DNA of 64,000 nucleotides from Selaginella tamariscina (Eukaryota > Streptophyta > Lycopodiopsida > Selaginellales > Selaginellaceae), in NCBI GenBank assembly GCA_003024785.1, contig PUQB01000161.1, positions 62,001 to 126,000 of the forward strand, read 5' to 3'. A model generated the notes under the pieces. That model searched no databases, was not told where the DNA came from, and worked only from the letters and a program-made list of their open reading frames with translations. This document shows, piece by piece, positions 49,107 through 61,783 of this stretch (positions within the stretch are counted from its first letter, which is position 1; every line of letters begins with the position of its first letter). Made by a program: the position numbers and the translations under genes.

Positions 49107-50733
49107 TGTCATAATTGTCATAATTTTTACTATGACTCCCCTTTACTTTGGACGTTGACTGTTGTTACCTACTATACTATGTTGATAAGCCCTAGTTGTA
49201 GAGGAAACATGCCCGCTTAGTGCACTTGGGTATCTAGTGATGGTCCAGCCAGGTGTCATTAGGTATTTACAAGAAACTCTAGGTGAAACTAGCACTTCCA
49301 TCTAAAAAACTCTTACCATGGTTTTCTGGGTTAATAGTTAGTTCCGGTGAGTTCGGCATGTCGGATATGTTTAGAAATAACCCTAGGTTTGATAGGTTAG
49401 GGTTTAGGGGTTGATGGATAACTCACCAAGTATATTCCCTTTGGGAATGAGATTCCGTGCTAGCCCACTTATGTAAATAGGAAAACGGGGGGAGGGGGGC
49501 TTTGTCACATAAATAAGGTAGAGTATGTAGTACGAGAGCTCCTAGGTTCATGACTGAGTTCGTTGCTCTTCTGCTAATGCAAACTCTAACTTGTGTCATT
49601 AAGGCACAACTCTCTATTGTGTTGCCCTAACTTTTAGATGACAGGGGTACATCCCACCTTCAGGATAGCTTACCCTTAACATTGGCAAATCCATGCATAG
49701 GAGGTCTTATCAGGATGCACGTTTCAAGAGGCAAAGGTTGAGGCTTGTCTCCAGCCTCCTCATCCACGTCAAACTAGGTGTAGTACTCATGGCTAAGCAA
49801 GGCACATCCGTGTCCTTGTCCGTGTGGGATCTTGTTTGAAAGGTTTACATTACCCAGTTCCTAAGAGTTCACCAAGGGGTTCTAAAGTTGGCATTTAGAA
49901 GCCATGTTTGTGGCACTTTGTGCAACTCTTGAATCTAAGGGCTATGGTTTGATAGCCCATATCATAAAAGGCAGTGTCACATGAAGATGTGACACTGGGC
50001 TAAACGTCACACAATACAATGCTCGAGGCACACCCTTTAGGGTTGTGTCATGTGATTATTGCCAAGGGGTTGGATACTCTAGTAAATGCATGTTTGTGCT
50101 CGCACTAAGGTGCTTAGCTTTGGGCATCTACTCAATGGGAGGTTAGGTCTTGTAACTAGGTGTGCTTTGGCACACTTGACTAGGGGAGTGTTCTCCTTGG
50201 AATCTAGGGGTTGAACAACCTAAGCTTATTAACAGGAGCCCTTTTATGAAGCACTCGCAAGGTCATGTATTTAGGGTTATCCAAACCTAGCCTTAGGGAG
50301 TTTGCTTAGCAGAACACTCATGTTTGCCAATGGCGCACACTCATGTCCTCACTAAGTACTAGCCCTAGGTCTAGGGTATAACTTGGTCACTCAAACCCCT
50401 AGGGCTAGTTGTGGTTCAGGGTACCCCCTTGTTGCCCTAAAGGAGTTGTACTCCCGAATGAGGAGTGATTTATCAAGGGGTAAGTGATGATGCCTTAGCT
50501 CTGTCACGGGGGCATGTGTGAGACACATCTCTTTTGTGGGGTTAGGGCATGAGCCTATCTAGGTCTACTGAGATAAGATCCTAAAGTCTACTCGAGATAT
50601 CCTCTAGGGTTCGGGAGATGGTCATTTTAGGGGACTTAGGGTAGGACTCTAAGTCTTTTGTTTAACTAGGCATTTGAGTTAGACTCTTGGGTTGTCTTGC
50701 CATGTGTTACCCCTCCGAGTTAAAACTCTGACA
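49107..50733 (+). mobile_element. Solo LTR (fourth copy)
   Basis: Same family, ending TCTGACA at 50733. The start is ambiguous because TGTCATAAT is duplicated (49107 or 49116). No target duplication recognised. A minus-strand gypsy relic follows directly, but no primer-binding site links the two. Confidence 0.8.
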
Positions 50734-51055
50734 GTAACGGCTGCATGTTGGCTTCCAATAGCACTGTACCATTGTTGAAGGTTTTCAGTACTTCATACGG
50801 TCCTTTCCAACCAGGCTAGAACTTGCCCTTCTAGAATATTTGCGACTTCTTATACCACCAGACCCACTGCCCTTGCTCATATCCCTAGAGTTTCTTTCTT
50901 GTCCTTTGCTTGTTTGGTCTACTATTGGCTATTCTTTCTTGTCTAATATTGGCGGTTCTCTCTCATCAATTGCACCAAGAATTGCACCTCATCCAATTGT
51001 TCTAACTGCTCCAATCTTTTTCGTGTAACTGCTGTTTTGTTCATGATCATAGGGT

Positions 51056-54000
51056 CTAGGCTTGTTCATAAGCTAAATATGGTGAACTCCCATAGCATGA
51101 TGGCCTCCAGGCCATAAGCCAAATGGAAGGGCGTTGTTCCCATTGTGATTTGAATGTCATCTGATATGTCCATAATATGGATGGTAGCATTTCCTCCCAT
51201 CGCCTGGGTTTGCTGTGGCATAGCTTCCTCAAGATAGTGACTAGTATCTTGTTTATAGATTCAGCTTGTCCATTCCCATGTGGGTAGTAGGCTGTTGACG
51301 TGTGATGCTTAATGACGAACATATTGACCAACTCCCAGACAGTATCGTTGATGAAGTGGCTCCCCTGGTCTGATATTGCCTATCCGCTGACAGTCAATGC
51401 AACTCCTTGCTGCCTTGGTGGTGTCTCAAAAGATTGTTGGCCATCAATAGGATTTTCTCGGTCGTTTTGTCCCCTCGAAGTGTCTCGCCCCCGATCCTAT
51501 GAGGGCTATGTTGACAATCTTGGGGATTTCCCATGCCATGGGGCATCTTTGGAGTATGTCATCTCTCCCCACTTGTATAGTTGATCTCCAATCAGCTAGA
51601 ATGATAAGTGCCTTTGGGTGAGGTTTTGTCTGTGTGTAGCCAATATTCCTAAGAGCTTGCTCATCCTATTGGTGAGGTAGCATCATATTGGTTGTTGCCA
51701 TACTGGGATGTATGTGCCAACTACCGGTTCGGTGGTTCGCAGGGGTGCCCTATTTGACAGTTGCTTCGAAGAGGTCAGCATCCAATATATCAAGCAGAGG
51801 CACAGCTTTGGGTGGTTTGCCGCTCGTTATTTAGGAGAGGAGATTCGGTGATACATTCAACTTTCCTACCTTATGGACCACGGTGAACTCAAACTCCTGT
51901 AGGAGGACCCACCGGGTGGGCAGCCCGATGTGCTATGGTTTGTTGACGAGGTAGAGTAGGGCGTGACAATCCACAATCAATATGAAGTGGTTACCCAGGA
52001 GGCAGTGATGAAACTTAAATACTCCGTAGATGATTGCCATGCACTCTTTTTTAGTCACTAGGTAATTACGTTTAGCTGGCGTCACAAGTCAGTTTCCGTA
52101 TGTTATGGGTTGGAGCATCCACCCATCGTCCTCCTGGGACATGACCGCACATGCCATTGTGCTGGAGCTATCTGTCTGTAAGTGGAACTATTGATTCCAA
52201 TAGGTGCTTCCACTATCTGGCGTTGATGTCTTTAAAGGCCCCCTAACAATTGGTGGTCCATTCGTAAGGTATCTCCTTAGTGATTAATTGTCATTGGCTG
52301 GGCCCTATCAACATATTGTTAGATGAACTTGGGGTAGAACCCTGCTTTCCCCAGGAACCACTAGAGCTCTGTGACATTCTGTGGGGGTGCCATTTCAGCC
52401 AGTGCTCATACCGATCCCGGGTCTATAGTGATGCCCTCCCTAAAAATAATGTGTCCTAATGGCTTCCTTATGGTCATGCCAAATACACATTTTGAGGGTT
52501 TCTGGCAACACTGGAACACCCATTCCAAGCGTGCCACATGGTCCTCTGTTGGTCCATAAGCTGTGAAGTCATCCAGGAATGCCCGGATAAAGTCTATGTT
52601 GTCTGAGATACACGTTGGAACGTGGCCAAAGCATTGTAGAGTCCGAAAGGCATGACTTTAATGCATATACTCCCCAATCCATGATAAAGGCAGTCTTGGC
52701 TTGGTCTTCTGTTGTGATTGTCACCTGGTTGTACTCGTTGAAGTTGTCCATGAACGAGTACATTTCATGACTTGCTATGTCTTCTAGGATGGCTTCTACG
52801 AATGGGATGCGGAACGAGTCCTTCTCCATGGCAGCATTCAATTGCTGATAGCAAATTCTTAGGCGCCAATCCTTCTTAGGTACGATGACAATTGGTGATA
52901 GCCATTCTAGGTTCTCAATGGGGTAGACGAAGTCCGCTTCGAACCACTTGTCAATCTCTTGTTTTCCCTTCCAAGCGTAGTTTGGGTTGATGCGGTACTG
53001 TTGTTGGCGACTGGGTCGGATGTCACATTTTAATTTAATTTTTGTGCTGGCACAATTCAGGTGGTACTCTCCTTAGGTCATTGATAGGTGAACACTTCTC
53101 TGTACCTATGAAGGCAGTCGACAATCTCCTCCCCTAGTTCTGAACCCACGTGAGCATTGACATTTACTAGTCGAGGGTCTTCGCCAGTGCCTATGTTGAC
53201 CTACTTGATTGCTGCTTTGAGAGTCATGTTCTACCCATACATTGGCTTGCCGCAGTACTCCTCTTGGGCAGGCAAGGCCACACTCCACATTTTCTTCCAC
53301 AATACGGGCCACCTCGGAATTTGTGCTTATGTGGTGTCTGCTCTGGCCTCTAGCTGAGTCATAAGGTACATGGTGGCAAACTCCTGTACTTCCTACCAGG
53401 GGTCTACCTCTCCTACGACGAATAACTCTAACAAGCATGCCAGGATGACTGCTTATTCCTCATTGTTCAACCCCTCGCTTCAATTTGGGAGGTGGTATTC
53501 ATGGGGTTGGGATTCTAATGGTGGTGCCCAAACCTGTTTCACAGTGACAGATATTAATCCTCATTTGGTACAAAACCGGACTTGTTGATTCTCCCAGTCA
53601 TGTTATACCCTCGCACCCCTGAGCCACGGTCAGCCCAAGAGTACGTTGAACCCCCCTTTTGCATGCATGTTGAGAAAGACCATATTTATCAAGAACATAA
53701 TGCTTTGAATCATGATCCTTACTTCCCTCATGATGCCCTTGGGTGCCACCTTGGCTTATCAACACCGGGGTTTTTCGCACCCTCCCGGTGAGGACCTCGT
53801 GTACTCCCGTTGTCCCTCTTGCCCTTGGACCTTGCGCAAGTCTTACACGCTCCACAACAGCCTCCACTTCAACACGCTTTCGCGTCCACTGTCCTAGTTC
53901 CACGAGTTCAGTCCCCACTTCCTCCTCACTGGATTCCCCATTGTCTTCCTCCTAAAGGTCAATTGGTGGTCTTGTCTATTGGGCTTGTGATCTCGTGATC

Positions 54001-54800
54001 ACCCGCATTGCAGCTTTGCTAGTGACATTTCTACATGGTTGGCTTGTGGCGTGGGGACTAGTGTTATTGGGGTCGGAGTTGGTCCTTTGGCCACCCTTGT
54101 GGCCTTTGGTACGTGCGCTTCTAGCATGGGTTTGAGCATCGCGATCCAAGAGCATCAATACAGCTGGTGCTGTCTGCTGCACAGCGTGTAGATCATCTCC
54201 CAGCATTCCAGCTATTTGTTCTTGTTGTCATACCTTGGTCGATAGTGTTAGCGCCTCGGACTGTTGTCATACCTTGGTCAATAGTGTTAGTGCTCTCAAA
54301 AGTGGAACCTCCGATTGCGGTCTCCTAATCGCAACCTACAGCAGGGCCCATATTGTTGGTCTCTCAAGTTATCTGCCTCATGTCGCTCAATGGCCCAAGC
54401 AATTGCTTGGGGTAGTGTGTTGTTTATGAGCTCAATTAGCCGGTAACAATCATCCGTGTTGTGGAATCCACAGACATTACACACTTTACAATACTTGTCC
54501 CTATGCGTTGTGTATCCTAAATGAGCTAAAGTTGTAGTTAGGTCCTCATGCCGTGTTGTCGCCTTGTGGGCCTCCCTTTGTTGTGATTGCTTGTGCTCCC
54601 TGGTTCCCAATCGTCTTTCCTTTCTAACAAGTTGTGGGGTGTCTGAGAGTTTTCTTCGTCCGTGGTGTGTCATTTGCCCTTCCAGCATCTGATTTGTTTT
54701 GCGTCTTCCTCTCCTGGCGTCTCTTGGCTTTCTCGCTTTTCCGCCTTCTTGGCATACCAAAGTAACTTGTTGAACGTCTAGTCACCATCTAGTCGATCCA
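51056..54800 (-). pseudogene. Degenerate Ty3/gypsy gag-pol (minus strand)
   Basis: From right to left on the minus strand: gag-like sequence with a Cys/His cluster (CKVCNVCGFHNTDDCYRL at about 54440-54490); RT with DKWFEADFVYPIENLEW, SFRIPFVEAILEDI and EYNQVTITTEDQAKTAF (about 52980-52570); RNase H with KKECMAIIYGVFKFHHCLLG and LLYLVNKP (about 52060-51930); and integrase with SDQGSHFIN and STAYYPHGNGQAESINK (51400-51060). Numerous stops and frameshifts. The domain order is canonical for Ty3/gypsy. Confidence 0.75.
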
Positions 54801-55870
54801 CTTGCAGATCTCTGACCACAGTCCCTTTTGGTACCACATTTTCTTGGTCATGTTAATTGGGGCATCCCTTAACCAGGCAATGTACCCCAGCATGCGAACT
54901 GTGTATTCGTCGACCAACTCTCTCGCTTTCTACTTTAAGCTCGTTAGCTTATGGATTATCTCTTCCTTGCTCTTTTCCTCCCAAATGTATCCAAAAATGC
55001 CCTCCCTACGATTTCCCAATGAGCTCCTTCGTTTGCCTCGTGGAATCACATCCACCATGCATGTGCCTTTTTGCCCAAGGTGCATGCGAATGCACTCTAG
55101 TTGTTTTTACGCTTCTCAATTTGCATACATGCTCGAACTTGTGTACATGTTGGTCTGGGTCTTTACCCTTCGCTCCTCAGATTGCGTAGTAAGGGCAATA
55201 TTATTTTGCTCTCCTACATCCGATTGAGCGCACGGGCTAGTAAGGTCACGAATCAATTCCCATGGCATCCCGTTAGACATGGGAGGTGTTCTGATCCGAA
55301 CCATCCACTTTGAACGTGCTGTAGTCTATGTCTTGGTATTTTGCAGGAACCTTTCTCCTTCCTTGCACCCTCGCCCTCCGGTTGAGGGTGGGTGACGAGG
55401 ATGGGCCTCCTGGTTATCCCTTGGGGGCCCCTTTTGAGGGACCAACCTTCTGGTTAGTGGTGCAACATACTCGGCTAGACGGTATCCTCTCATCCAGTGA
55501 GTGTCATGACCTTGTGCAAGGCGAAACCTTTAGAACAAGGGCAGAACCTTTGAGCTGAAAGGAGGAATTATATTCAAGAGAGAAATGAATATAAAATGAA
55601 ACACAAGACCGAAGACTAGTGTTGAATGATCATGAAAAACCTGGAATTAAAACCCTGTTTATATATCTAAGGTCCTGAGGATTGTGTGGTCCACAACTGG
55701 AACATGCGTATGAATATACGCCTTGTTGTTGATTGTGTAATTCAATATCTAAGATTATACGGACAAGTTGGCTAATACATATGTGTGTGTTAGTAAAAAG
55801 GTCTCAAGTTCAAGTTCTGTGAAAGGCAAAAGATAATCCATGATCCTACAGTGAGTGGCTTTTGTAGGAC
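54800..55870. other. Gypsy leader/gag-derived sequence, no intact gene
   Basis: Continues upstream of the minus-strand relic; weak gag-like text only. 55560-55870 is AT-richer with no feature. Confidence 0.4.
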
Positions 55871-55873
55871 TGC

Positions 55874-56330
55874 GGGACTCTACAAAATCCCCTCGTGGCA
55901 TCGAGATGGTCATGGTTGATGGGGCGAATCCTCCTTGCCCTGAGATGGTATCCCCTTGTTTGACTCTACAAAATCCCTTATGGCATCGAGATGGTCATGG
56001 TTGACGGGGCGAATCCTCCTTGCCCTGAGATGGTATCCCCTTGTTTCATGGTGGTTGCAACTTGTCGTGCGCCATTGCCCTGAGATGGTATCCCCTTGTT
56101 TCGTGGTGGTTGCAACTTGTCGTGCCCATGCAGAATTTCCTCGCAGGGACGGAATCTCAATCTCATGGCATCGAGACGGTCATGGTTGACGGGGCAAATC
56201 CTCCTTGCCCTGAGATGGTTTCCCCTTGTTTTGTGGTGGTTGCAGCTTGTCGTGAAACAAGGTGGTTGTAGCTTGTCGTGCGCCCATGCAGAATTTCCTT
56301 GCAGGGACGGAATCTCAATCTCATGTGGTC
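55874..56330. repeat. Complex tandem repeat
   Basis: Overlapping repeats of blocks such as GGCATCGAGATGGTCATGG, CCTTGCCCTGAGATGGTATC, GTGGTGGTTGCAACTTGTCG and GGGACGGAATCTCAATCTC, each present 2-5 times with differing order. Confidence 0.85.
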
Positions 56331-57890
56331 GTTATGAAGCCTCAAGTTCTCATCTTGGTAACCACCCTGGCCTGCTGAGTCGTTTGATTTGTTGAACTCC
56401 TAATGCATAGGTTGTTTTGTCGATAATCGGTGCCCCTCCTTGTGAAGGCCTTCCAGATGAGGCTCTTCCTCCCTCTTTCCAGGCATTCATGGTCCTCTTG
56501 CCTTACCCTGTGTGGGTGACGGCGGCCCTGGGTCTCTTACCTTACGTCTGCATAGCGTGGGCCGATGCCAGACCTCTGGCTCTCATCCATGTCCCTATCT
56601 GTGCTAATTTTTCCGCCTCAAGATTCTTGTTTCCAACGCAGGCCTTCCCTTTCTTGGGTTCTCTTGCACGGGATTTCCTCCCTCGGAGGTACGCGTTGAA
56701 CACGGGTTTGGCTTTTCAGTGTGGGGGCTCATTATAGCCATCACTTTTACCTACATCAAGAGGGAGTGGAGGGCTTCCATCGTTCTGCCATTCGTCCCAC
56801 TCTACGTCATAGGTCATTGTTGGGTGGTGTTGCCCGTCTAGGTGCTGCTCGTTCCCGCACGCTCCTACACCTGGAATGACATAGGGATGTGCTCATACCT
56901 TTCTTCATCGTCTATGGCTTGCGACTGCCTTTGCTGCTACTTTGCCAGGTTTACCGCTTCTCAGAGGATTGACCATGTGGTGTTTGCATCGTTTCCTCGG
57001 GTAGGTGAGGTAGGGGCTGATTGTGGCAACTGGGGTACCTCTCTGCCTTCCATTAACCTCTCTCAACCAACTTGATATATCCTCCTTGCCAGTTGGTACT
57101 TGCTAATCTCCAGTTATTCAAATGAGTTAATCTCAGCTCTTTGGTTTCTCTTTCAGGCTGCAACCCTACTTGCTATGGTGAACTCCATCCGTGTGTAATT
57201 ACTATCCCTTCGTGGTCGCCACAAATGGTCGTCGAGGACTCCGCATGCCAAGTGTGGTGGTTCTATAAAGTCTTGGTGGTTGCCAGGACGTTGTGGTAGC
57301 ATCTAGTCCCAGGGGTCTACCTTTGAGTCGAACTTAGCTGGCCTCTACCCAAACGCCGCAAGGGTCTGTGTACATGTGAGGAGGAATTCTCCTAGGCGGG
57401 GGGGGGTTCCCCTTCCTGACTATATGTCATCGAACTAAGAACGGGGCAAGAGGAGAATAACCGAAGAAGGTGGTGGACAGAAGGAGTAAATATACATATA
57501 TTGCCTGTCTAAGTGCAAAGCTGCCCTAGATAAGGTGGAGCAAGATACAAAGAAGAAGATGGACTAGAAGAACTCCAACCCACTACAAGCCCTCCTACTT
57601 ATATAGTGGGTTGTTTAGTGCTAGACCCTAGGTACATGTGGCACACTCCCATTGGTTTGTTGCCATGTGCCAACGTCCTGCCTATAGCATTGCTCCCTCA
57701 TGTGTGCTCCCTCATGCATGCTATCCTAAGTATCTTGGTAGTTGATCCGAACGATTAGATCTACACCTAAGTTAAGCATCACTTGACAACTATCATTGTT
57801 AGTCTGCACTTGTTGCACCCTCACTAATTAGCCGCTCCGTCCCGTCGCTTGTTCACGCTGGCTAGTAGTTTAATGGTGGTCAAACCACCA
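56330..57890. other. Repeat-derived DNA, no gene recognised
   Basis: GC-richer than the surroundings. 57165-57340 resembles 36880-37060. A G run lies at about 57398-57407. No credible coding region. Confidence 0.4.
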
Positions 57891-57892
57891 TC

Positions 57893-60060
57893 AACCATCT
57901 ACTCTTAGCACATTTCAGCACATGATGAATGAAGTTTTTAATGATAAGTTTCTAAAGATAGTTGCAAAGTACTTGGATGACATTCTGGTTCATACTTGGG
58001 AAGATCATCTCAAGGAAATAACTCGTGTGTTTGATCGTTTCCAGGAGTATGGGCTCAAGTTGAAGAAGCCCGAGTGTGTTTTTGGCACAGTTAAAACTAT
58101 GTATTTGGGGTATGTGGTTTCTAGTGAGGGGCTGCATGTGGATCCATCCAAGGTGGAGGTTGTGATGAAATTTCCTCATCCAACAAAATCTTTACGGCAA
58201 TTTCTTTGTAAGGTCACATATTTAGGACATTTTATACCTCGTTTAGCTGATGTCAATGTTCCTTTGCAAGCCTTGCTACATGAGGATGTTCCTTTTGTGT
58301 GGACTAATGATTGTGAAGATTCTTTTTGTAAACTACAGAAGTATTTGACGTCCCCTTCATGTTTCATTATTTGGATTTTTCTCATCCTTTTATATTAGAA
58401 ACAGATGCTTTTACCATAGGTATTGGTGGAGTCCTAATGCAAAATGAGGTATGTGATGAGTCTGCTTAACATTCCATTGCATATGTGAGTAGGGCATTAC
58501 AAAGCCTTGAACACAGCTATTGTGCCTTAGATCTTAAGTGTATAGCTGCAATGTGGGCTTTTGAATGTCTTCATGTGTATCTTCATGGGTCTTGTACAAT
58601 TTTGGAGTGTGATCATGTAGCTGTTTTTGCCTACTTACTAAAGTTACTCAAAATGAGCACTTCAACTCCAGATGTATGACTTTGAAGTCAAACATTGTTT
58701 GGGGATAGTATGGTGGATGTTAATGCTCTTTTTAGAGCTCCTTGTGCAGTTTTTCCCTCCCATATGCTTGCAAGAGTGCCACCATTTTGCGGAGTGGACC
58801 ATGAGATTCAACTTGAGCATGGAATCCAAACATCTATTTCCTGAGCACTTAAGACCTATACGAGAGATGAAATTGTGAGATCTGATTAATTGGCCATAAT
58901 TATTCATTGGCACTAACGTTCAACTCTTGTTTCTCTTCATTTGTGTCACAATTTTGCATATATGATAATGTAATTTATTTTATTGGCATAAATGTTATGA
59001 CTTCGCTATGCTTGATAATTCCAGCCAATTTTATTCCTATATTTTGTAGCATATCATGATTCACCACTTTTTGGTGAACATTTTGGTTATCGAAGAACTT
59101 TAAACCGCTTACAACATTCTTTTTACTAGCCGAATATGCAACAAGATGTGATTTAATAGTTACAAAAGTTGTTTATTGTGTCAGACTTGGAACTCTTCAC
59201 AGTCAATTGATGCTTTGGAATCTATACAGATGGAACGGTCATTTGAACTTGTAACATGGATTTAATTAATCATTTCCCACCTTTAGCTATATGCAACTGA
59301 TATGTTGTAGTTTTAATAGATTATCTGACACGTTGGGTGGAGGTTAGAACTCAAATGCCACGGCACACAATGTTGTTGATTTTCTACTCATTCAGGTAAT
59401 TTTGCGCCATTCATGTCAAAAACGGATTTTATCAAATAATGGATATGTCTTTATTGTTAAAGTTTTGATAGTCCTTATTTTACGGATGGAATTCAATAAT
59501 CTTTCACGTATCCCTTTCATCCATAAACAAATGGGCTAGTCAAGCATTTGAATCAAACTTTTAAAGATATGATTTCTAAGTATTCGTAATGATTAGGATT
59601 AATATTTGTGAATTTATATACAACACTCGCATTCAAAGTTCCATTTGGCATATCTCCATTCAAAGCATTATATGGGAGAGACACTCAAGTGCCTCCAAAA
59701 GTTGGTTTGGTTTCTCACAACCTAAATATGTTGAAGCTCGATATTAGGCAATTTACTTAGATCGAGCTCTTCCTTTAGTACATGCTACTTCAACAGAACA
59801 TTTATTGAGCACAAGTTCAACAACTATAAAATTATAATTCTCGTCATCAGCCACCTCCTCAGTTTGTTATTAGTAACCTTGCTCTTGTGCATTTTTAGAA
59901 CTTCATAAAAAAAAAAAAAAAGACTCACTCTAGGAAATGGCTCAGTCCTTATAAGATTCTTCACTTTAAATTTACCATGTACAAGATGTTGAGTCTTAAG
60001 AAGTACCTTTGGTTACTCACGTTTTATGATTTAAAACATTTTTCTCACAAGGGGAATAAT
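57893..60060 (+). pseudogene. Degenerate Ty3/gypsy pol (plus strand)
   Basis: RT 57922-58380: FNDKFLKIVAKYLDDILVHT carries an intact YLDD-type catalytic motif, followed by YGLKLKKPECVFG and YLGYVVSSEGLHVDPSKVE. RNase H follows at 58385-58680 (ETDAFTIGIGGVLMQ, then a stop, then HSIAYVSRALQ). Integrase-like text runs to about 59900 with many stops. A purine-rich AAGGGGAATAA just before TGTAAGG (about 60047-60060) could be the polypurine tract and 3' LTR start. More recently active than the other gypsy relics, judging by the intact RT stretch. Confidence 0.75.
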
Positions 60061-60320
60061 GTAAGGTAATTACGAAGGTTAACCATGGTATATTCTAGAA
60101 ATTACTAAGAGATATTTATGGTGTTGCTAAATTCTTTATAAGATAATCTAAATATAGTTAGAATATACCTTTTCCTTTGTATATAAACTTTAACTTTGAA
60201 TACAAAAAGATATTAAAGTTTCTTATCTTTTGTTTTGGGGTTCTTACCTTTGTTATTTTTCTATCCATTGATTTTGTTCTATGGATATTAATTTATAGCT
60301 TTTACTACTAAAATATTTAT
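60059..60320 (+). mobile_element. Possible 3' LTR of the preceding gypsy relic
   Basis: Begins TGTAAGGTAATTACG after a purine tract and contains TATATAAACTTTAA. The end is not clear and no 5' partner was found. Confidence 0.35.
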
Positions 60321-60950
60321 ATTCGACTAAGGATTATTCTTAATAATGTAACATTAAAAGAGACCTTGTAAGTTTATTAAAAAATTTAAATAATTAAATA
60401 GACATTATTAAAGTGAGAACTAAATCTTATAAATGTTTATTAAAAAAGTAAAAAAAAAAAAAACTAGGCTAGTTCAAAATATATCTATATATTGTTGTAT
60501 AAACTATATGCAAAAATATTAAATCATCATTTTGTTTGTGGCAGCTGTTTGGGTGAGGCATTAAGGAAATAAGTTATTCCCTCTAATATACATAAGAAAT
60601 ATAAATTATTAAAGAATTTATAATCTAATTGTAAATCTATCAAAATCTTAAATTATATAATATTTTAGAATTTAATTTATATTAATTATTAGAGTGTCAT
60701 ATAAATTTATTCAAGAAATAATATATCATATTAAAGCAATATATTACTAATAATTTGATTTAAGGTACAATACACGTATTTATAAATATATAAAATACAA
60801 TATAAACTGCGCTTTAACAAAAGAAAGAAATTTCTGCTTATTTATAATCTTACCATAATAGAGAGCTACGGAATACGTTTAAAACCACACATACCAACTG
60901 TTCCTAACAATATTAATTGAAAGTGTAGCAATCAAATCGAAGCTGTCTTG
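60320..60950. other. AT-rich intergenic DNA
   Basis: No gene recognised. Confidence 0.5.
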
Positions 60951-60962
60951 AAGTTTCAAAGC

Positions 60963-61260
60963 TTGACCATAAGTGAATGTGCTTTTCAATATTGTGCCCG
61001 AGACCCCTAGATGAGCTGATGATATATCCTCTCTTTTGACCGAAAAAGAATCCAGAGTACGGCTACAACAAAGTATTTGTCTGAGTATCCCAATTACTTT
61101 CTGAGGGGGTTCGGCCTCCGCGTGAGCCCCACATTCCATCCATGCATGGAAGTATCCGTCCGCCATATGACGTTGGAGCTCCCACTCAAAACAGTCAAGA
61201 TGACTGCTGACCGCCCGGCATATATAAATACATATATATAGAGCACAACCAAGATACTAT
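60963..61260 (+). promoter_or_regulatory. VQ gene promoter with W-boxes and TATA box
   Basis: W-box cores TTGACC at 60963 and 61036 and TTGACT (as AGTCAA) at 61193; a TGACG element near 61168; a TATATAAATA box at about 61221-61230, 40-50 bp upstream of the ATG. VQ proteins partner with WRKY factors, which bind W-boxes. Confidence 0.45.
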
Positions 61261-61270
61261 TACTTCCTCA

Positions 61271-61633
61271 ATGGCAGCAGCAGAGTCCAACAGTTCTTCT
61301 CCAGTTACACCACTCAAAGTGGTGCACATCTTCTCCCCGAGAATATTTCGAACTGATGCTGAGAACTTTCGCTCTCTAGTTCAGTGCCTCACTGGTAACA
61401 ACAATCGGAATCTGTGCGATGACACTTGGGTTCCTATGGGATGTGTTGAGCTCACACCTCGTAATCAACACTCCCCCTCCATTTTGACTAACAACTGCAA
61501 CTTCCCACCTACTCTCGTTCCAAATTCAAGTACCCTCAGCGAGATAGACATTGTTTCAAGCCTCATCTCCTCCGATGGCCACTTCCAGACCTGCTGCCAC
61601 CGTTTCCTGGCGTCCCGTACCAGCCAGGCATGA
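61271..61633 (+). CDS. VQ-motif protein
   Basis: A 120-residue intronless gene. Residues ~37-46 read FRSLVQCLTG, an exact match to the plant VQ signature FxxxVQxLTG. VQ proteins are small nuclear transcriptional cofactors that bind WRKY factors through this motif and tune defence and growth responses. The N-terminus is Ser-rich, followed by a basic PLKVVHIFSPRIFRTDAENF stretch, typical of the region before the motif. The C-terminal half is low-complexity Ser/Asn/Thr without a known domain. Single-exon structure and size fit the family. The start is the first ATG after the TATA box, in a CTCAATGGC context. Expression may be WRKY-linked through the upstream W-boxes (inference). Confidence 0.85.
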   Translation: MAAAESNSSSPVTPLKVVHIFSPRIFRTDAENFRSLVQCLTGNNNRNLCDDTWVPMGCVELTPRNQHSPSILTNNCNFPPTLVPNSSTLSEIDIVSSLISSDGHFQTCCHRFLASRTSQA

Positions 61634-61783
61634 ATTTGCATAGATACCACTCTTAAGTAGCTAGCTAGCTAAGGAAATCTTTATATGAAGTGTACAAACA
61701 TATGCCTGCCGCTCTGGCTAGCTGTTGTGTTCATTATATATGGTAGCACTGGTAAATACAAATCATCTTCAGACTCAGAATTC

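Noticed and set aside
49107..55000. The solo LTR at 49107 as the LTR of the adjacent minus-strand gypsy relic
   Set aside because: Orientation is opposite, no primer-binding site or polypurine tract joins them, and no second LTR copy is found on the other side.
60879..61166. A 95-codon minus-strand frame (MADGYFHAWMECG...)
   Set aside because: No recognisable domain, lies in the VQ gene promoter, and shows no splice or codon pattern that supports a gene.
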